NCBI GenBank assembly: GCA_015183035.1
Contig: JACZZP010000002.1
Span: 992,001 to 1,056,000, forward strand
DNA from: Meloidogyne chitwoodi
Lineage: Eukaryota; Nematoda; Chromadorea; Rhabditida; Meloidogynidae
Reading direction: 5' to 3'
Length of the DNA: 64,000 bases
The notes under the pieces were generated by a model. The model made no database searches and had not been told where the DNA came from. It was given only the letters and a program-made list of their open reading frames with translations. A program made the position numbers and the translations under genes. Shown here in pieces: positions 23,877-35,843 of this stretch. How positions within the stretch are numbered: the stretch's first letter is position 1; each line of letters opens with the position of its first letter.

Positions 23877-25124
23877 ATGTTTAATTTTTTAATTATTTTA
23901 TTATTAATTTTTTTGCAATTTTATCAAGCTAATCTTCAATGTATTATTTAAATTAATAAAATTTATTTAGATTATAATTAAATAATTATTTTAATTTAAT
24001 AATAATTAATTTTTTAAATTATTTTAAAAAATAATAATATTTATTTCTTAGTTGTAACAATACAATTAATTAATAATTGTAATGAGGAAATTTGGCCAGC
24101 ATTTAAAAATGATGACAAAATTATTAAAAATGGTGGTTTTGGTCCAATGATGCCAGGAGAAACTCAAAATATTTCTGTTCCACAAAATTTGAAAGCTTCA
24201 CGTATTTGGCCTAGAACTGGTTGTGGAAGTAATATTAATTGTTCAACAGGGTCATGCGGAGTTGTTAGTTAATAAAAATAATTAATATTATTTAAATAAA
24301 AATGGAAGATTGGTATTTAATATTTTATCTAATTTTATTTAAAAATATTTTAGATATTAAACTAAAATTGTTTTTAAATAAATAAATTATATTTTTGAGA
24401 TTTTGTCTTAGAAAAATGAGGGAAAACCATTAAAACATAATAAAAATAATTTTTAATAATAATAAAATAATACTTTGTTTATAATTAATTTAAATAATAA
24501 AAAACAATCTAAATTGTTTTTAGGGTATTTTAGAATGTAATGGACTTGAAGGACAAATTCCAGCATCTTTAGCTGAATTTACACTTGATGGTGATCAATC
24601 TTTAAGTTATTATGATGTTAGCTATGTAGATGGATTTAATATACCTTTACAAATAAAACCAATTCCAGGGACATTTAATACAACTATTGGAAAATGTTTA
24701 AATGTTGAATGTATTGAAGATCAACGAAAATTAAATTTAACTAATTATAATATTGAAATTAAAGATAATAATGGAGTAAATTAATTATTTTTAATTTAAT
24801 TTAAAAAAATAAATTTAATTTAAGAATATAATTGCTATAAAAAGTTTATGTTCTAAATATAATACTGATCAAACTTGTTGTCGAAATAATTTTAATAATG
24901 GAGAAACTTGTAAAAAAAGTTGGGATGCTACACAAATAAATATTTATAATGGTAAATTTAATTTTAAAAATATATTTTTTATTAAAAACAAAGAAATTAA
25001 AAATATTTGTCCAAATTCTTATTTATATGCTTATGATGATCATACTTCATTATTTACTTGTAAAGGAAATGGAGAAAGAATTACGCCTGATTTTCAAGTT
25101 ATTTTTTGTGGTTTAAAAGTATAA
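23877..25124 (+). CDS. Secreted thaumatin-like protein
   Basis: The ATG at 23877 opens a signal peptide (MFNFLIILLLIFLQFYQA). After an intron the mature protein begins VTIQLINNCNEEIWPAFK, as thaumatin-like proteins do. Further family marks are SRIWPRTGCGSN, LAEFTLDGDQSLSYYDVSYV, DGFNIPLQI, CPNSYLYAYDDHTSLFTC and the end ITPDFQVIFC. The acidic-cleft residues are in their usual places (Arg in SRIW, Glu in LAEF, Asp in SYYDVSYVDG). An intron of about 260 bp splits the first cysteine cluster from GILECNGLEGQIPAS. Thaumatin-like (PR-5-like) proteins occur in plants and in nematodes; activity on glucans or membranes varies and cannot be read here. It has many cysteines, in line with the eight-disulfide fold. 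Intact. Confidence 0.9.
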
Positions 25125-25321
25125 AATAAATAATTTAAAATGTTGAAAAAAAAAGAAATTAAAATTGTTTTTAAATATTAAATGTTATAAAAGTTTATTT
25201 TTATAATTAAAAAAAACATTCTGCTTTATATGTTAAAGATGATCATTTTGTGATAATATTCTATTAAATAGAGGGAATATTTTATAAAAAAAACTTTAAA
25301 AAGATCGTTAAGTTGTTTTGT

Positions 25322-26254
25322 TTAACCAATTGTAGTTAAAGGTCCAGAACATATAGCAGATGTTCCTGTATTTGCATTATTTGTTGAAATTGTATTACAT
25401 CCATCACAACTAACTTTAAATAAATTATTTAAAAAATAAATAATTAATATTTATTTACTTGAAATTGTTGGAGCTTTAACATAAGGAGAAGTTTGTGAGA
25501 AAGGTAATAAATTATTATTTCCATCAGTTTGTTGAATAAAAGTAACAGTTTGAACATTATTATTAATAAAATCAGTATTATCACCAGAGAAAAATACAAG
25601 ATATGTTAAACATGCTTTTAAATAATTATTATTATTAAAATAAAATTTAAAATAAAATAAATACTTCCAGTAGTATCACAAAAAGTATATAATTGTACAT
25701 CAAATACTTGATTAGATTGTCCAAATGTAAAACATTGTTGACCATTTGATGGACAAGCACAAAATGTTGAAAAAGTTGTACATTGTACATCAATACTAGC
25801 AACATCATTAGCAGGATTACTATCAGGTTGTGTTGGATAACAAGACTGAAATTTATTTAAAAAAATTATATTTTATTTTTATATTTACTTGAGTAAATCC
25901 AGTAGGGCAACCTCCACAAGTTGCTGAAGCTGGAGGCATATTTAATTGAAATATTCGAGGATCTGTAGGATTATAAATAATTCCTGATGTTCCAGCAGGA
26001 CACACACAAACTAAAAATTTAAAATATATTTTTAAAAATATATTTATTTAATTATTACCAGGTGTTGTTGTAGTAGTAGTTGTTGTGGTAGTTGTTGTAG
26101 TTGTAGAGGTTGTTGTAGTAGAAGTAGTCGATGTACTACTACTAGTTGTTGTAGTAGGTGTTGTTGTAGTAGGTATAGTTGTAGTAGTAGTTATAGGCAT
26201 AGTATTTGTTGTTGATGCAGTTGTAGTTGGTGTAGTAGTTAATGTGGTAGTTGT
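25322..26254 (-). repeat. Near-identical duplicated block, copy A side
   Basis: This block matches 29144-30084 across exons and introns with only a handful of changes by eye: an 8-bp length difference in one intron (TATT repeat) and a few substitutions, such as C/T near 26218. Similarity stops within a few bases beyond the stop codon and inside the Thr tract. Confidence 0.85.
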
Positions 26255-26523
26255 CAAGGTTGTAGAAGGTGTTATTGTATTAACAGATGTTGTGGGAATA
26301 GCAGTTGTTGTTGTAGGTCTAATTGGTGTTGTAGTTGTAGGCAATATAATTGTTGTACTTTTAGCACTTGGTCTATTTAAAAACATATTAATTACTAAAT
26401 AATTAATTAAACAAACTCTGGTGTTGAAAAACAACTTAAAACTTGTTTTTTGTTTTCATATATAAATATTTGAAATAAAATAAATAATTTTATTATATTA
26501 TAATATTTTGTTTTATAATTCAT
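25322..26523 (-). CDS. Secreted Thr-rich mucin-like protein with Cys-rich C-terminal domain (copy A)
   Basis: The first of three tandem minus-strand paralogues. The ATG at 26523 opens a hydrophobic leader (NIIKLFILFQIFIYENKKQ) and then QVLSCFSTPE. The next exon is a long Thr/Pro/Ser tract (about 110 residues, mucin-like and likely O-glycosylated). Four exons then encode a Cys-rich domain with VCVCPAGTSGIIYN, ATCGGCPTGFTQ, CACPSNGQQCFTFG, YTFCDTTGSACLTYL and VSCDGCNTISTN, ending GPLTTIG. I do not recognise the Cys-rich domain. Thr-rich linker plus Cys-rich module is a layout common among secreted nematode proteins. It is nearly identical, introns included, to copy C but has a longer Thr tract. 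Confidence 0.75.
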
Positions 26524-27448
26524 TTTATTTTAAAATTAATTAAATAAATAATATAAAAACTATTATATGTATTTAATTATACATAAGGAAATATATCATT
26601 TTTAGTTGTTTAATCATAACGTAGAAGAAATATCTTTATTAAATAAAAGTTTTTTATTAAATAAAAAACAACTGGTCATTCATGATAAATTAAGGTTGAA
26701 CACCCAAGTCGTTATTTTTATTTTTTAAGGTAAAGAATTTTTTGCTTATTCGTAAATCATTCTTATTATTTTTAAAAAAATTGTAAATTTAAAAATCCGG
26801 AAAATAAATAAAGAAAATAATTTAAAAAGAGTTTTAAAATAAGTAATGCTTCACAGTTTTATAAATTTAAAAAATAAATTCAAAATATTTGTATGAAATG
26901 TTGTTAAAATCTGAACTGAAAAAGCATTGCTAAATAAATTAATTATTCTCACATATGATGCAAGAGGGTATATATTAATTAACGATAATTCATTTAAAAA
27001 AAAGTATATCTATAAATATATGTTTATTAAATTTAATAAAGAGATTAATAATTGTTTTTTTTATTTTAAAAGATATAAATATATATTTTATAAAACAATT
27101 ATTATTATAAAGATTTCCTCTGTAGTTGTTTAATAATCTAAATGATAAAAATAAAAAAATTATTTTAATTAAATATATTTATTATTTAATGAGAATTAAA
27201 AGAAGATACAAGTCTTTATTAAATAGTATTGTATGTATGTATTATAAATAAATAAATATAAAAATTCTAAAACCATATAGTATACTAAATATTTTATTAA
27301 TAAAAATAAAAAATATGTTTATATTTAAATTTTATATTAAAATTAAAAAAAAAGTAATTTTTAATTATATAAAATAAATATTTTATAAATAGATGTACAT
27401 ATAACTAAATAAATAAAATTATAAATAATTATCATTAAATTATATATT
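26524..27448. other. AT-rich intergenic DNA between copies A and B
   Basis: About 920 bp with no convincing coding sequence. Short open frames here look random and lack codon or splice context. Confidence 0.5.
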
Positions 27449-28493
27449 TTATCCAGAAGTAGTTAAAGGCCCAGAACATTTAACAGATGTTCCTGTATTT
27501 GCATTATTTGTTGAAATTGAATTACATCCATCACAACTAACTTTAAATAAATTATTTAAAAAATTAATAATATTTATTTTTTTTAATTTTTGTACCAGCA
27601 ATTGTTGGAGCTTTAACATATGGAGAAGTTTGTGAGAAGGGTACAAGATTTCCAGTAGCTGTATTTTCCTGTATAAATGTTACACTTTGAACATTATTGT
27701 TAAGAAAATCAGTGTTAGAAGTTGAAAAGAAAATAAGATATGTTAAACATGCTTTTAAATAATAATTATTATTAAAATAAAATTTAAAATAAAATAAATA
27801 CTTGCAGTAGAATCACAAAAAGTATATAATTGTACATCAAATACTTGGCTAGATTGGCCAAATGTAAAACATTGTTGACCATCTGATGGACAAGCACAAA
27901 ATGTTGAATAATTTGGAACTCCACCTCCACATTGTACATCAATATTAGAAATATCATTAGCTGGATTACTACTTGGTTGAGTTGGATAACATGACTTTAA
28001 AAAAATGTTAGTATCTTTTTTTGTTTTAACACACTAATAAATTACCTCAATATATCCAGTAGGGCAACCTCCACAAGTTGCAGAGGCTGGAGGCATATTT
28101 AATTGAATAATTCGAGGATCTGTAGAATTATAAATAATTCCTGATGTTCCAGCAGGACACATACAAACTAAAAATTTAAATAAAAAATGATTAATTTAAT
28201 AAATTAATTTACCTCCTGTAGTTGTAGTGGTAGTAGTAGTTGTTGTTGTAGAGGTTGTTGTAGTAGAAGTAGTTGTAGTAGTTCTAGGTAAAATAGTTGT
28301 TGTAGTAGTAGTAGACCTTTATTATAAAATTTAATTTTAATTTAATTTAAACAAACATTGGTGTAGAAAAACAACTCAAAACTTGTTTTTTATTTTCTTG
28401 AACAAATAAAATTAATAAAATTAATTTAAATAATATTTTTTTACTATAATTATATATTAAATTAATATTGACATTTATTTTTTGTTGAAACAT
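27449..28493 (-). CDS. Secreted Thr-rich protein with Cys-rich domain (copy B, diverged)
   Basis: The middle tandem paralogue has the same exon layout: leader from ATG 28493 (LFKLILLILFVQENKKQ), VLSCFSTP, a short Thr tract (about 30 residues against about 110 in copy A), and the same Cys-rich exons. These read VCMCPAGTSGIIYN, ATCGGCPTGYIE, CACPSDGQQCFTFG, CDSTASACLTYL and VSCDGCNSISTN, ending GPLTTSG. It differs from copies A and C at many codons and throughout its introns, so it split off much earlier. It has an insertion, GGGVPNY, before STFCACPS. Cysteines are conserved in all three copies. Confidence 0.75.
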
Positions 28494-29143
28494 TTTTTTG
28501 AACTAAAAAATTATTATTATAAAAATTTTAAAAATAAAAATAAAACGAAATTTAATTTGTTTCATGCATAAAATAATAATTTAGAGAGATAAGAGAGAGA
28601 CACTGTATTTATTTATAAAATTAATTTATTATTAACATTTGTGCACCTTTAATAAAAAAATAATATATTTATTTATTTTTATCTCGCATTTAATTAACAA
28701 AGGATATTTTCTTTAATACATATAATCAAAATAAATTAATAAAAATGTATGTCTAAATTAATTAAAAGTTCAACTCCTGTCAAAAGTAAATATATAATTA
28801 ATTCCTGTCTTTTCTTATTTATTTATTTGACGCTAATCATTTTTTATTATAAAAATTCCTTTTTTTATATTTGGTAAATTATATAATTTCACATTTATAT
28901 GAGGAGCTTGAATTTTTAATTTTACAAATTTTTATAAAATTTGCCTAATCCAATAACTAGAAATTTAACATTATAATTAATTTATAATAATGTTAAAATA
29001 AACATTAAAATTTTGATTTAGTTTGGAAATCGCTTTATTTTTTAGAAAACATTTTAAAATTTTTGATATTTATTTTATTTACTAATTAATAAAAATGTAA
29101 AAATTAAAAATCAATTTTTTTAATTTTTGTTTTCTCTTTAAAT
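28494..29143. other. AT-rich intergenic DNA between copies B and C
   Basis: About 650 bp without visible genes or clear repeats. Confidence 0.5.
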
Positions 29144-30084
29144 TTAACCAATTGTAGTTAAAGGTCCAGAACATATAGCAGATGTTCCTGTATTTGCATT
29201 ATTTGTTGAAATTGTATTACATCCATCACAACTAACTTTAAATAAATTATTTAAAAAATACCTAATTAATATTTATTTATTTATTTACTTGAAATTGTTG
29301 GAGCTTTAACATAAGGAGAAGTTTGTGAGAAAGGTAATAAATTATTATTTCCATCAGTTTGTTGAATAAAAGTAACAGTTTGAACATTATTATTAATAAA
29401 ATCAGTATTATCACCAGAGAAAAATACAAGATATGTTAAACATGCTTTTAAATAATTATTATTATTAAAATAAAATTTAAAATAAAATAAATACTTCCAG
29501 TAGTATCACAAAAAGTATATAATTGTACATCAAATACTTGATTAGATTGTCCAAATGTAAAACATTGTTGACCATTTGATGGACAAGCACAAAATGTTGA
29601 AAAAGTTGTACATTGTACATCAATACTAGCAACATCATTAGCAGGATTACTATCAGGTTGTGTTGGATAACAAGACTGAAATTTATTTAAAAAAATTATA
29701 TTTTATTTTTATATTTACTTGAGTAAATCCAGTAGGGCAACCTCCACAAGTTGCTGAAGCTGGAGGCATATTTAATTGAAATATTCGAGGATCTGTAGGA
29801 TTATAAATAATTCCTGATGTTCCAGCAGGACACACACAAACTAAAAATTTAAAATATATTTTTAAAAATATATTTATTTAATTATTACCAGGTGTTGTTG
29901 TAGTAGTAGTTGTTGTGGTAGTTGTTGTAGTTGTAGAGGTTGTTGTAGTAGAAGTAGTCGATGTACTACTACTAGTTGTTGTAGTAGGTGTTGTTGTAGT
30001 AGGTATAGTTGTAGTAGTAGTTATAGGCATAGTATTTGTTGTTGATGTAGTTGTAGTTGGTGTAGTAGTTAATGTGGTAGTTGT
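29144..30084 (-). repeat. Near-identical duplicated block, copy C side
   Basis: Partner of 25322-26254. The intervening copy B does not share this identity. Confidence 0.85.
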
Positions 30085-30299
30085 TGGCAAAATAGTTGTA
30101 GTAGTAGCTCTTGTAGGTCTATAACATAATTAAATTAAATAAATTATTAAACAAACTCTGGTGTACGTTGACAACATAAAACTTGTTTTCTCTTTCCTTG
30201 TATTAATAAATTAAATAAAAGAAAAATTCTTAATAATTTAAATAATCTTCTCCATTTTTTATCAAAATTTATATTAACGTTTTTATCATTTTGATCCAT
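29144..30299 (-). CDS. Secreted Thr-rich protein with Cys-rich domain (copy C)
   Basis: The third tandem paralogue. Exon 1 (ATG 30299, MDQNDKNVNINFDKKW) differs from copy A: it has a 20-residue polar start before the hydrophobic stretch LLRIFLLFNLLIQ, so it may act as a signal anchor or a late signal peptide. It then reads KQVLCCQRTPE. The Thr tract and all Cys-rich exons match copy A almost base for base, including introns, and the protein ends GPLTTIG. The difference in the 5' exon next to identity downstream suggests recent duplication or gene conversion with a breakpoint in the Thr tract. Confidence 0.75.
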
Positions 30300-32253
30300 T
30301 TCAATACCAAAAATATATGTAAATAGTTAATTAAATTTTAAAAGTTTACAAAATTGATATTTATTTTATTTTAAAATAAAACAAAAAAATTTAACATAAA
30401 AAATAAATATTTAATAAAAAATAATATTATTTTTTACTTAATATTTCAACAAATTGTCACCATTAATATAAAAATAAGTAATTTATTTTTCCATCAAATT
30501 GTTAAAAATATGTTAAAGGTAGATATGTATTAATTAAAAATAAATTAATAAAGGAATTTTATTTTTTCTTGTTTTTCTCACTTTCTTCTCTCGCAACAGT
30601 TATCTTTTAAAGAAATTAAAATAAATAATAGGTAAATAATTTTTATTTAATTTTTTATCACAAAAGATTATTGGATATAATTAACCTTGAAAAGAAAATA
30701 AATTTTAAAATAAATTTTTGATATTAATTTTTATATAAAATATTTAAAATAAAAATGTTGATTTTTGTTAAATTAATTAATTATTTTATAAAAATATGCT
30801 TAGTTTTATTAAAAAATATAATAAAAATAAAAAAATGTGGCCTCCACTTAAATGTTCATAGAATTGCCATTGATTACAATATTAAAAATTTTAAATATCA
30901 AAATTCATTTATTAAAATTATCTAGAAAAGGTTTAAAAATTTAATTTAAAATTAATATACCTATATAAATATTAGCTTTTGTGATTATTTTATTTAAATT
31001 AAAATAATTCAAATAAATTAGAAAAAGTTTCTTCTTCTTATTTATCCACTTTAAAATTTCGGAAGTCAGAAAAAACCTTTCCATTGTTTGTCTATTGCAA
31101 ACAAATTAACTTTTTTAAAATATATTTATTTAGAAGATATTATGCAATTTTTTAGTAGTAACAGAAAAAATTTTACGAATATTGATATGGCCGTTTTGAT
31201 ATCAAAAATTTTATTCCATAGAAAATATATTCGAAATCTATACCTAAAAATTTTGAATTACCTGAATATTTAATTTTATAAAATTTTTATTTTATATTTT
31301 ATAAGAAATAGATAAATTATCTATAATATTTAGGTAATTTATTTTAAATTGATTTTTGTTCTTTTATGTTTTTTTTAATTTTTACAAAAATAATAATAAT
31401 TACCTATTATTATTTATGTATAAACGAACAATTTTTAAAAATAACAACGTGGCTCTGTTCCATTTTTGTCAGTCAGTTGGCTGTTATATTTGGTGAATTG
31501 ATTGATCATAGCCGCTGCCTCATATAAATAATAATTTTCCTCAAATAATATAAATGTATTTTTTAATAAACAAATATTTCTAAATATAAAATATTTTCAT
31601 TTATTTATTTATAAATGTTCAATTATGCGCATTAGTCATAATAATAATAATAATATTTAAAATATGTATCATCCTCCTCAATTTTTTATTTAATCTTTTT
31701 TTAAAAATGTTTAATATAAATTACATTGTTTAATATTTTTGTTTTATTTTAAAGTAAATTTTAAGTGTTCTCTGTTATATTTAATTAAATAATATTTATC
31801 TAATATTTTTTGTTAAATTTATATATATTTATTAAGCTATAAAACTGAAATTACCTTTGCTAAATATTTATCTATTTATTTTGTAGTTTGGACTGAAACG
31901 GCTTGGAATAAATCTGCTGGAACTGAACTGGCCCTTCATAATCTATAATTTTGGCACATTTTTTATTTTAGCGTTATTAATTTATTTAAGTTTTTCAAAA
32001 TTTTATCTACAATTTTTTATTAAAGTTGTCGAGATTATTCATATAAATTGTTAAATATTCAATAAATATATTTAATATATATTTTTATATTTCCGACAAC
32101 TTTACTAGAATTCTAATTACTCTACACATATTTTACACTTATTCTTTCATACCTTCATGTTATTTAAACAAAAACTTTATTTTATTTTAGATGATAAAAA
32201 TTGTATAACAAATGTAAATATATAATAAATTAGAAAAATATAACTTTATTAAA
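30300..32253. other. AT-rich intergenic DNA
   Basis: About 2 kb without a supportable gene. Less AT-rich patches near 31440-31530 and 31885-31950 could be untranslated exons or promoter elements of the phosphate transporter gene, but they have no open frame of note. Confidence 0.45.
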
Positions 32254-34658
32254 ATGGATTCAACAACAACATCAACTACTCAATTATTTACAAGTAGCAC
32301 AATTTTAAGCACTATTTTGGCTAGTACAGCTATAGCAATTAGTTTAGATGAATTTAAGGTATAAAAACTCTTTAAATTTTAATAAATAAAATATCTTTTT
32401 TAGAGCAAATACTTATGGGTAATTATTGCTGGTTTTGCGACTTCTTTTCTTCTTGGATTTGGAATGGGTTCAAATGATGTAGCTAATGCTTTTGGAACTT
32501 CAGTTGGCTCAAAAGTTTTATCATTGAAGCAAGCAAATGTTTGGATTTTTTTTTAAATTATCTCTTTTTAATTTTATTATTAAAGATAATGGCAACATTA
32601 ATGGAAACTGCTGGTGCAGCACTTGTTGGTTAGGTTTATTTTAATTATTTATAATTGAATTGCTTTGTCTTATTTTTCATTTTTAATTAAAAGGTTATAA
32701 TGTTGTGGACACTGTACGTAAAAGTATTGTTGAAATATCTCTTTATCAAAATGAACCTGAAATTTTACTTGTTGGTCAAGTGGCAATACTTGGAGGTTGT
32801 AGTTGTTGGTTAGTTATTGCAACATTATTTCGACTTCCTGTCTCTTCCACACATTCAATTGTTGGCGCTACACTTGGTTTTACATTGAGTATGAAAGGAG
32901 ACAAAGGAATACATTGGAGGTTTTTTTTCTTTTTTTTACATTTTATTTTTTTAATAAATTCCACAGTACTGTTGGAAAAATTGCAATTTCTTGGTTTATT
33001 TCTCCAATTCTTTCTGGAATTATTTCTTCATTTATTTATATGTGCGTTGATTTTTCTGTACTGAGACGAGTGAGTATTTTGTTTAAAGTTTTTTTTAAAA
33101 GATTTTAAAATTTTTAAGAGAAATCCTTTTAAATCTGGACTTCGTGTTTTACCTTTATTTTATTTTCTTTGCTTTTCGTATTACACATTTATGGTTCTCT
33201 TTGAAGGTTCCAGAGGTTTAAATTATTTTTTTTTTTAATTTAAAAAATATTTTGACAAATCTAGTTCTTCATCTTCAAAATATTCCTTTTTGGATAACTT
33301 TAATGATTAGCTTTACTATTGGATTTATTGCATCACTCAGCTATTTAATTATTATACGTCCTAGAGTTATTAGATGGTCAATTGGTAATTTAACTTTTTA
33401 AATTATAATTAAAAAACTAAAAATTCAGAATTAGATGAAGAAGAAAATTCTCGAAATAAAAAATCAGGTAATGAATTTAACATGTCAACAATTCATCCAA
33501 TTAATGTTACAAATGAAGAAATCTCAGATATAACAACTAATAAAGTCAATAAAGTACAACGACAAGCATATAATGATAGAGCCCAGCCTTTTGAATTTTG
33601 TAACTTTTCTTTAAATTTTAGTTAGGAGATTCCTAATATTATTAATTATCCTCATAAGTATATATATTCTTTGGAATTATTTTTATTCCGTCAAAACGTT
33701 AATAAAAACATTTTATAGCTCCAAAAGGAATTATGCGTTGGTTTATTCCAAGGCGTGATCGCAAGGAAGATCAAAAAACTCTTCGTTTGTTCAGCATTAT
33801 ACAAGTATTCCATTTAAAAAATATTATATTTTAAACAGTCTTTTTTTAGATTGTTACTGGTTGTTTTGCTGGTTTTTCTCATGGAGTATATTTTGTTATA
33901 AATATATTATTTAATTATTATTTAGGCAAGTGATGTCAGTCACACAATTGCTCCTCTTGTAAATATTTTAAACCTTTTTTAATTTTTAAAAACTTTTTTA
34001 TTAAGGTGGCTATGTTATCTATTTACAATACAATGTCTGTCTTCCAGGAAAGTGATACACCTCTTTGGATGATGTTTTATGGAGTTTCTGGTACTTGTTT
34101 TGGATTTTGGATGCTTGGACAAAGAGGTAATATTTTAATTTTGATTAATGAAAAAATTTATTTTATTTTTTTTTAAAGTTATGACTACAATTGGAAAGAA
34201 AATTACTGATATAAATCCTTGCAAGTAAAGAAAAATTCTTAACTTTATATTATAATTATTAAAAAAAATAAAATAATAATTAGGGGAAAATTATTTTGAC
34301 ATTCTAATAAGTTATTTTTTTAATTTATAAATTTTTTGTTAACTATAAGTATTAATTTTCCAGTGGTTTTGCTATTGAATTTGGAATGGCAATAACAGTT
34401 CTCTGTGCTAGTAAATTGGGTATTCCTATTTCAACAACACATTGTTTGGTAATAAATAATTTTTTTAAAATATTTTTTTCATTTAAATTTATTTTTTAGG
34501 TTGGCAGTGTAATGTTTGTTGGATTAATTAAAGCTGGAGAAGGAGTAGATTGGAAAGTTCTTATAAATGTAGCTCTTTCTTGGATTGTTACTTTACCTGC
34601 TTCAGCAGCATTTTCTGCAGGGATAATGTGGTTATTAAATACTGCATTTTTGAAATAA
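32254..34658 (+). CDS. Sodium-dependent phosphate transporter, PiT/SLC20 family
   Basis: A multi-exon gene with the two inverted PiT repeats. The N-terminal half holds the signature [20 protein letters not shown], then [28 protein letters not shown] and [19 protein letters not shown] charged cytosolic loop follows ([14 protein letters not shown] to about 33600). The C-terminal half repeats the signature as [20 protein letters not shown], then [16 protein letters not shown] and [19 protein letters not shown], ending in AFLK at 34658. Family members import inorganic phosphate with sodium across the plasma membrane. The ATG at 32254 gives a short Thr/Ser start before the first helix. The second signature has Ser for Asn next to Asp-Val. 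The splicing of the loop exon near 33590-33710 is uncertain. Confidence 0.92.
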
Positions 34659-35843
34659 TAATTAACACATTTTATTAAATTTGGTTGAAATTCTTAACCT
34701 TTTTTCCTTAAAATTATATTTATAATATTAATAAAAATAATTTAATTTATTTATTTTTTGATTTTTGTGTTTTGAATATTTATTTTAGTAATTAAGTGTT
34801 TCTATTTTAAATATATATAATTAAATATATTGTTCTCTCTTGTCTTATGACATTTTTAATTTTTAAAAGATATTCTTAACAAATAACAGTTGTATTATTT
34901 TATTATTATCTAATTTTATTTTTTGCACGTGAAATATAATCTAATTTTATTTTCAAATTTATTAAAACTATTTTTGCATTGCAGAAATTTTAATTTTATT
35001 TCAATATTAAACTAACATTTTTAATTTTGATCAGCTAAAGTCATATCTCTTTAGTCTTTTTTCTTATTATTATTTATTTGGCCAATATTTAAAGAATAAC
35101 CTAATCAGTTCCACACATTCTACCATTCTCAAGAATAAATTAATTATTTTCAAAAGTATTTATTTAATAAATAATAATTAAATATGTGTTATTAAAATAT
35201 AATTAATTAATTTATGGACAATTTAATTACTTATATTATAACTTTTTCTACCAATATTATTTCTTGATTTCATTAACTTTATTTTTAAAAATAAAAAATT
35301 TTTTTAAATAATTTAAATACAGAATTTAAAAGTTTTTATATTTTAGAACACATTCCAATATTTTATAATTTTAAAAATCAATATTTATCGTCAAATCCTT
35401 TATTACTCAAAATATTTATAAACATCTTCAAAAATCACTCTTTTGTTATTTTTCTATTTAACTTAACTGCTGGGTTAAAGAAAAGTTTTTATCCTTTTCA
35501 CCCTTATTTTTAAAACTTATGTTACTGGAAAAAGAAGATTTACAAATAAAACAAACTTTGTTTTTATTATTTCCTCATAGAAAATAAAAAGTTTCTCAAA
35601 TGATTTTTCCGTTAATTTTTAGCCAATTTTTTAGTCATTTGGATTTTTTAAAAATATTTAGTTATTTTAAAGGTGACACATCCCTGTACCTTGTGCTTTA
35701 AATCTTTACAATTTTGTCAATATTACATAAATCATTTAGGTTTAAATGAGTCACGTTTAAATAAATAAAAATATTTAAATAAAACATAATTTTAAAATAT
35801 TCTTTTTTTTTTAATTGTATAGTATAACTAATTTCATTACCTA
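34659..35843. other. AT-rich intergenic DNA
   Basis: About 1.2 kb. A slightly richer stretch near 35380-35700 precedes the BTB gene and may contain its promoter or 5' UTR. No gene seen. Confidence 0.45.

Noticed and set aside
26085..26402. Val-rich plus-strand frame opposite the Thr tract (and the same at 29915-30124)
   Set aside because: Complement of Thr codons read backwards; it has no context of its own and does not continue past the repeat.
26927..27133. 68-residue plus-strand frame between copies A and B
   Set aside because: Composition is Lys/Ile/Tyr/Phe as expected by chance in this AT-rich DNA; no leader, splice partners or family match.
31088..31273. 61-residue plus-strand frame
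   Set aside because: No neighbouring exons, no motif, chance-like composition.
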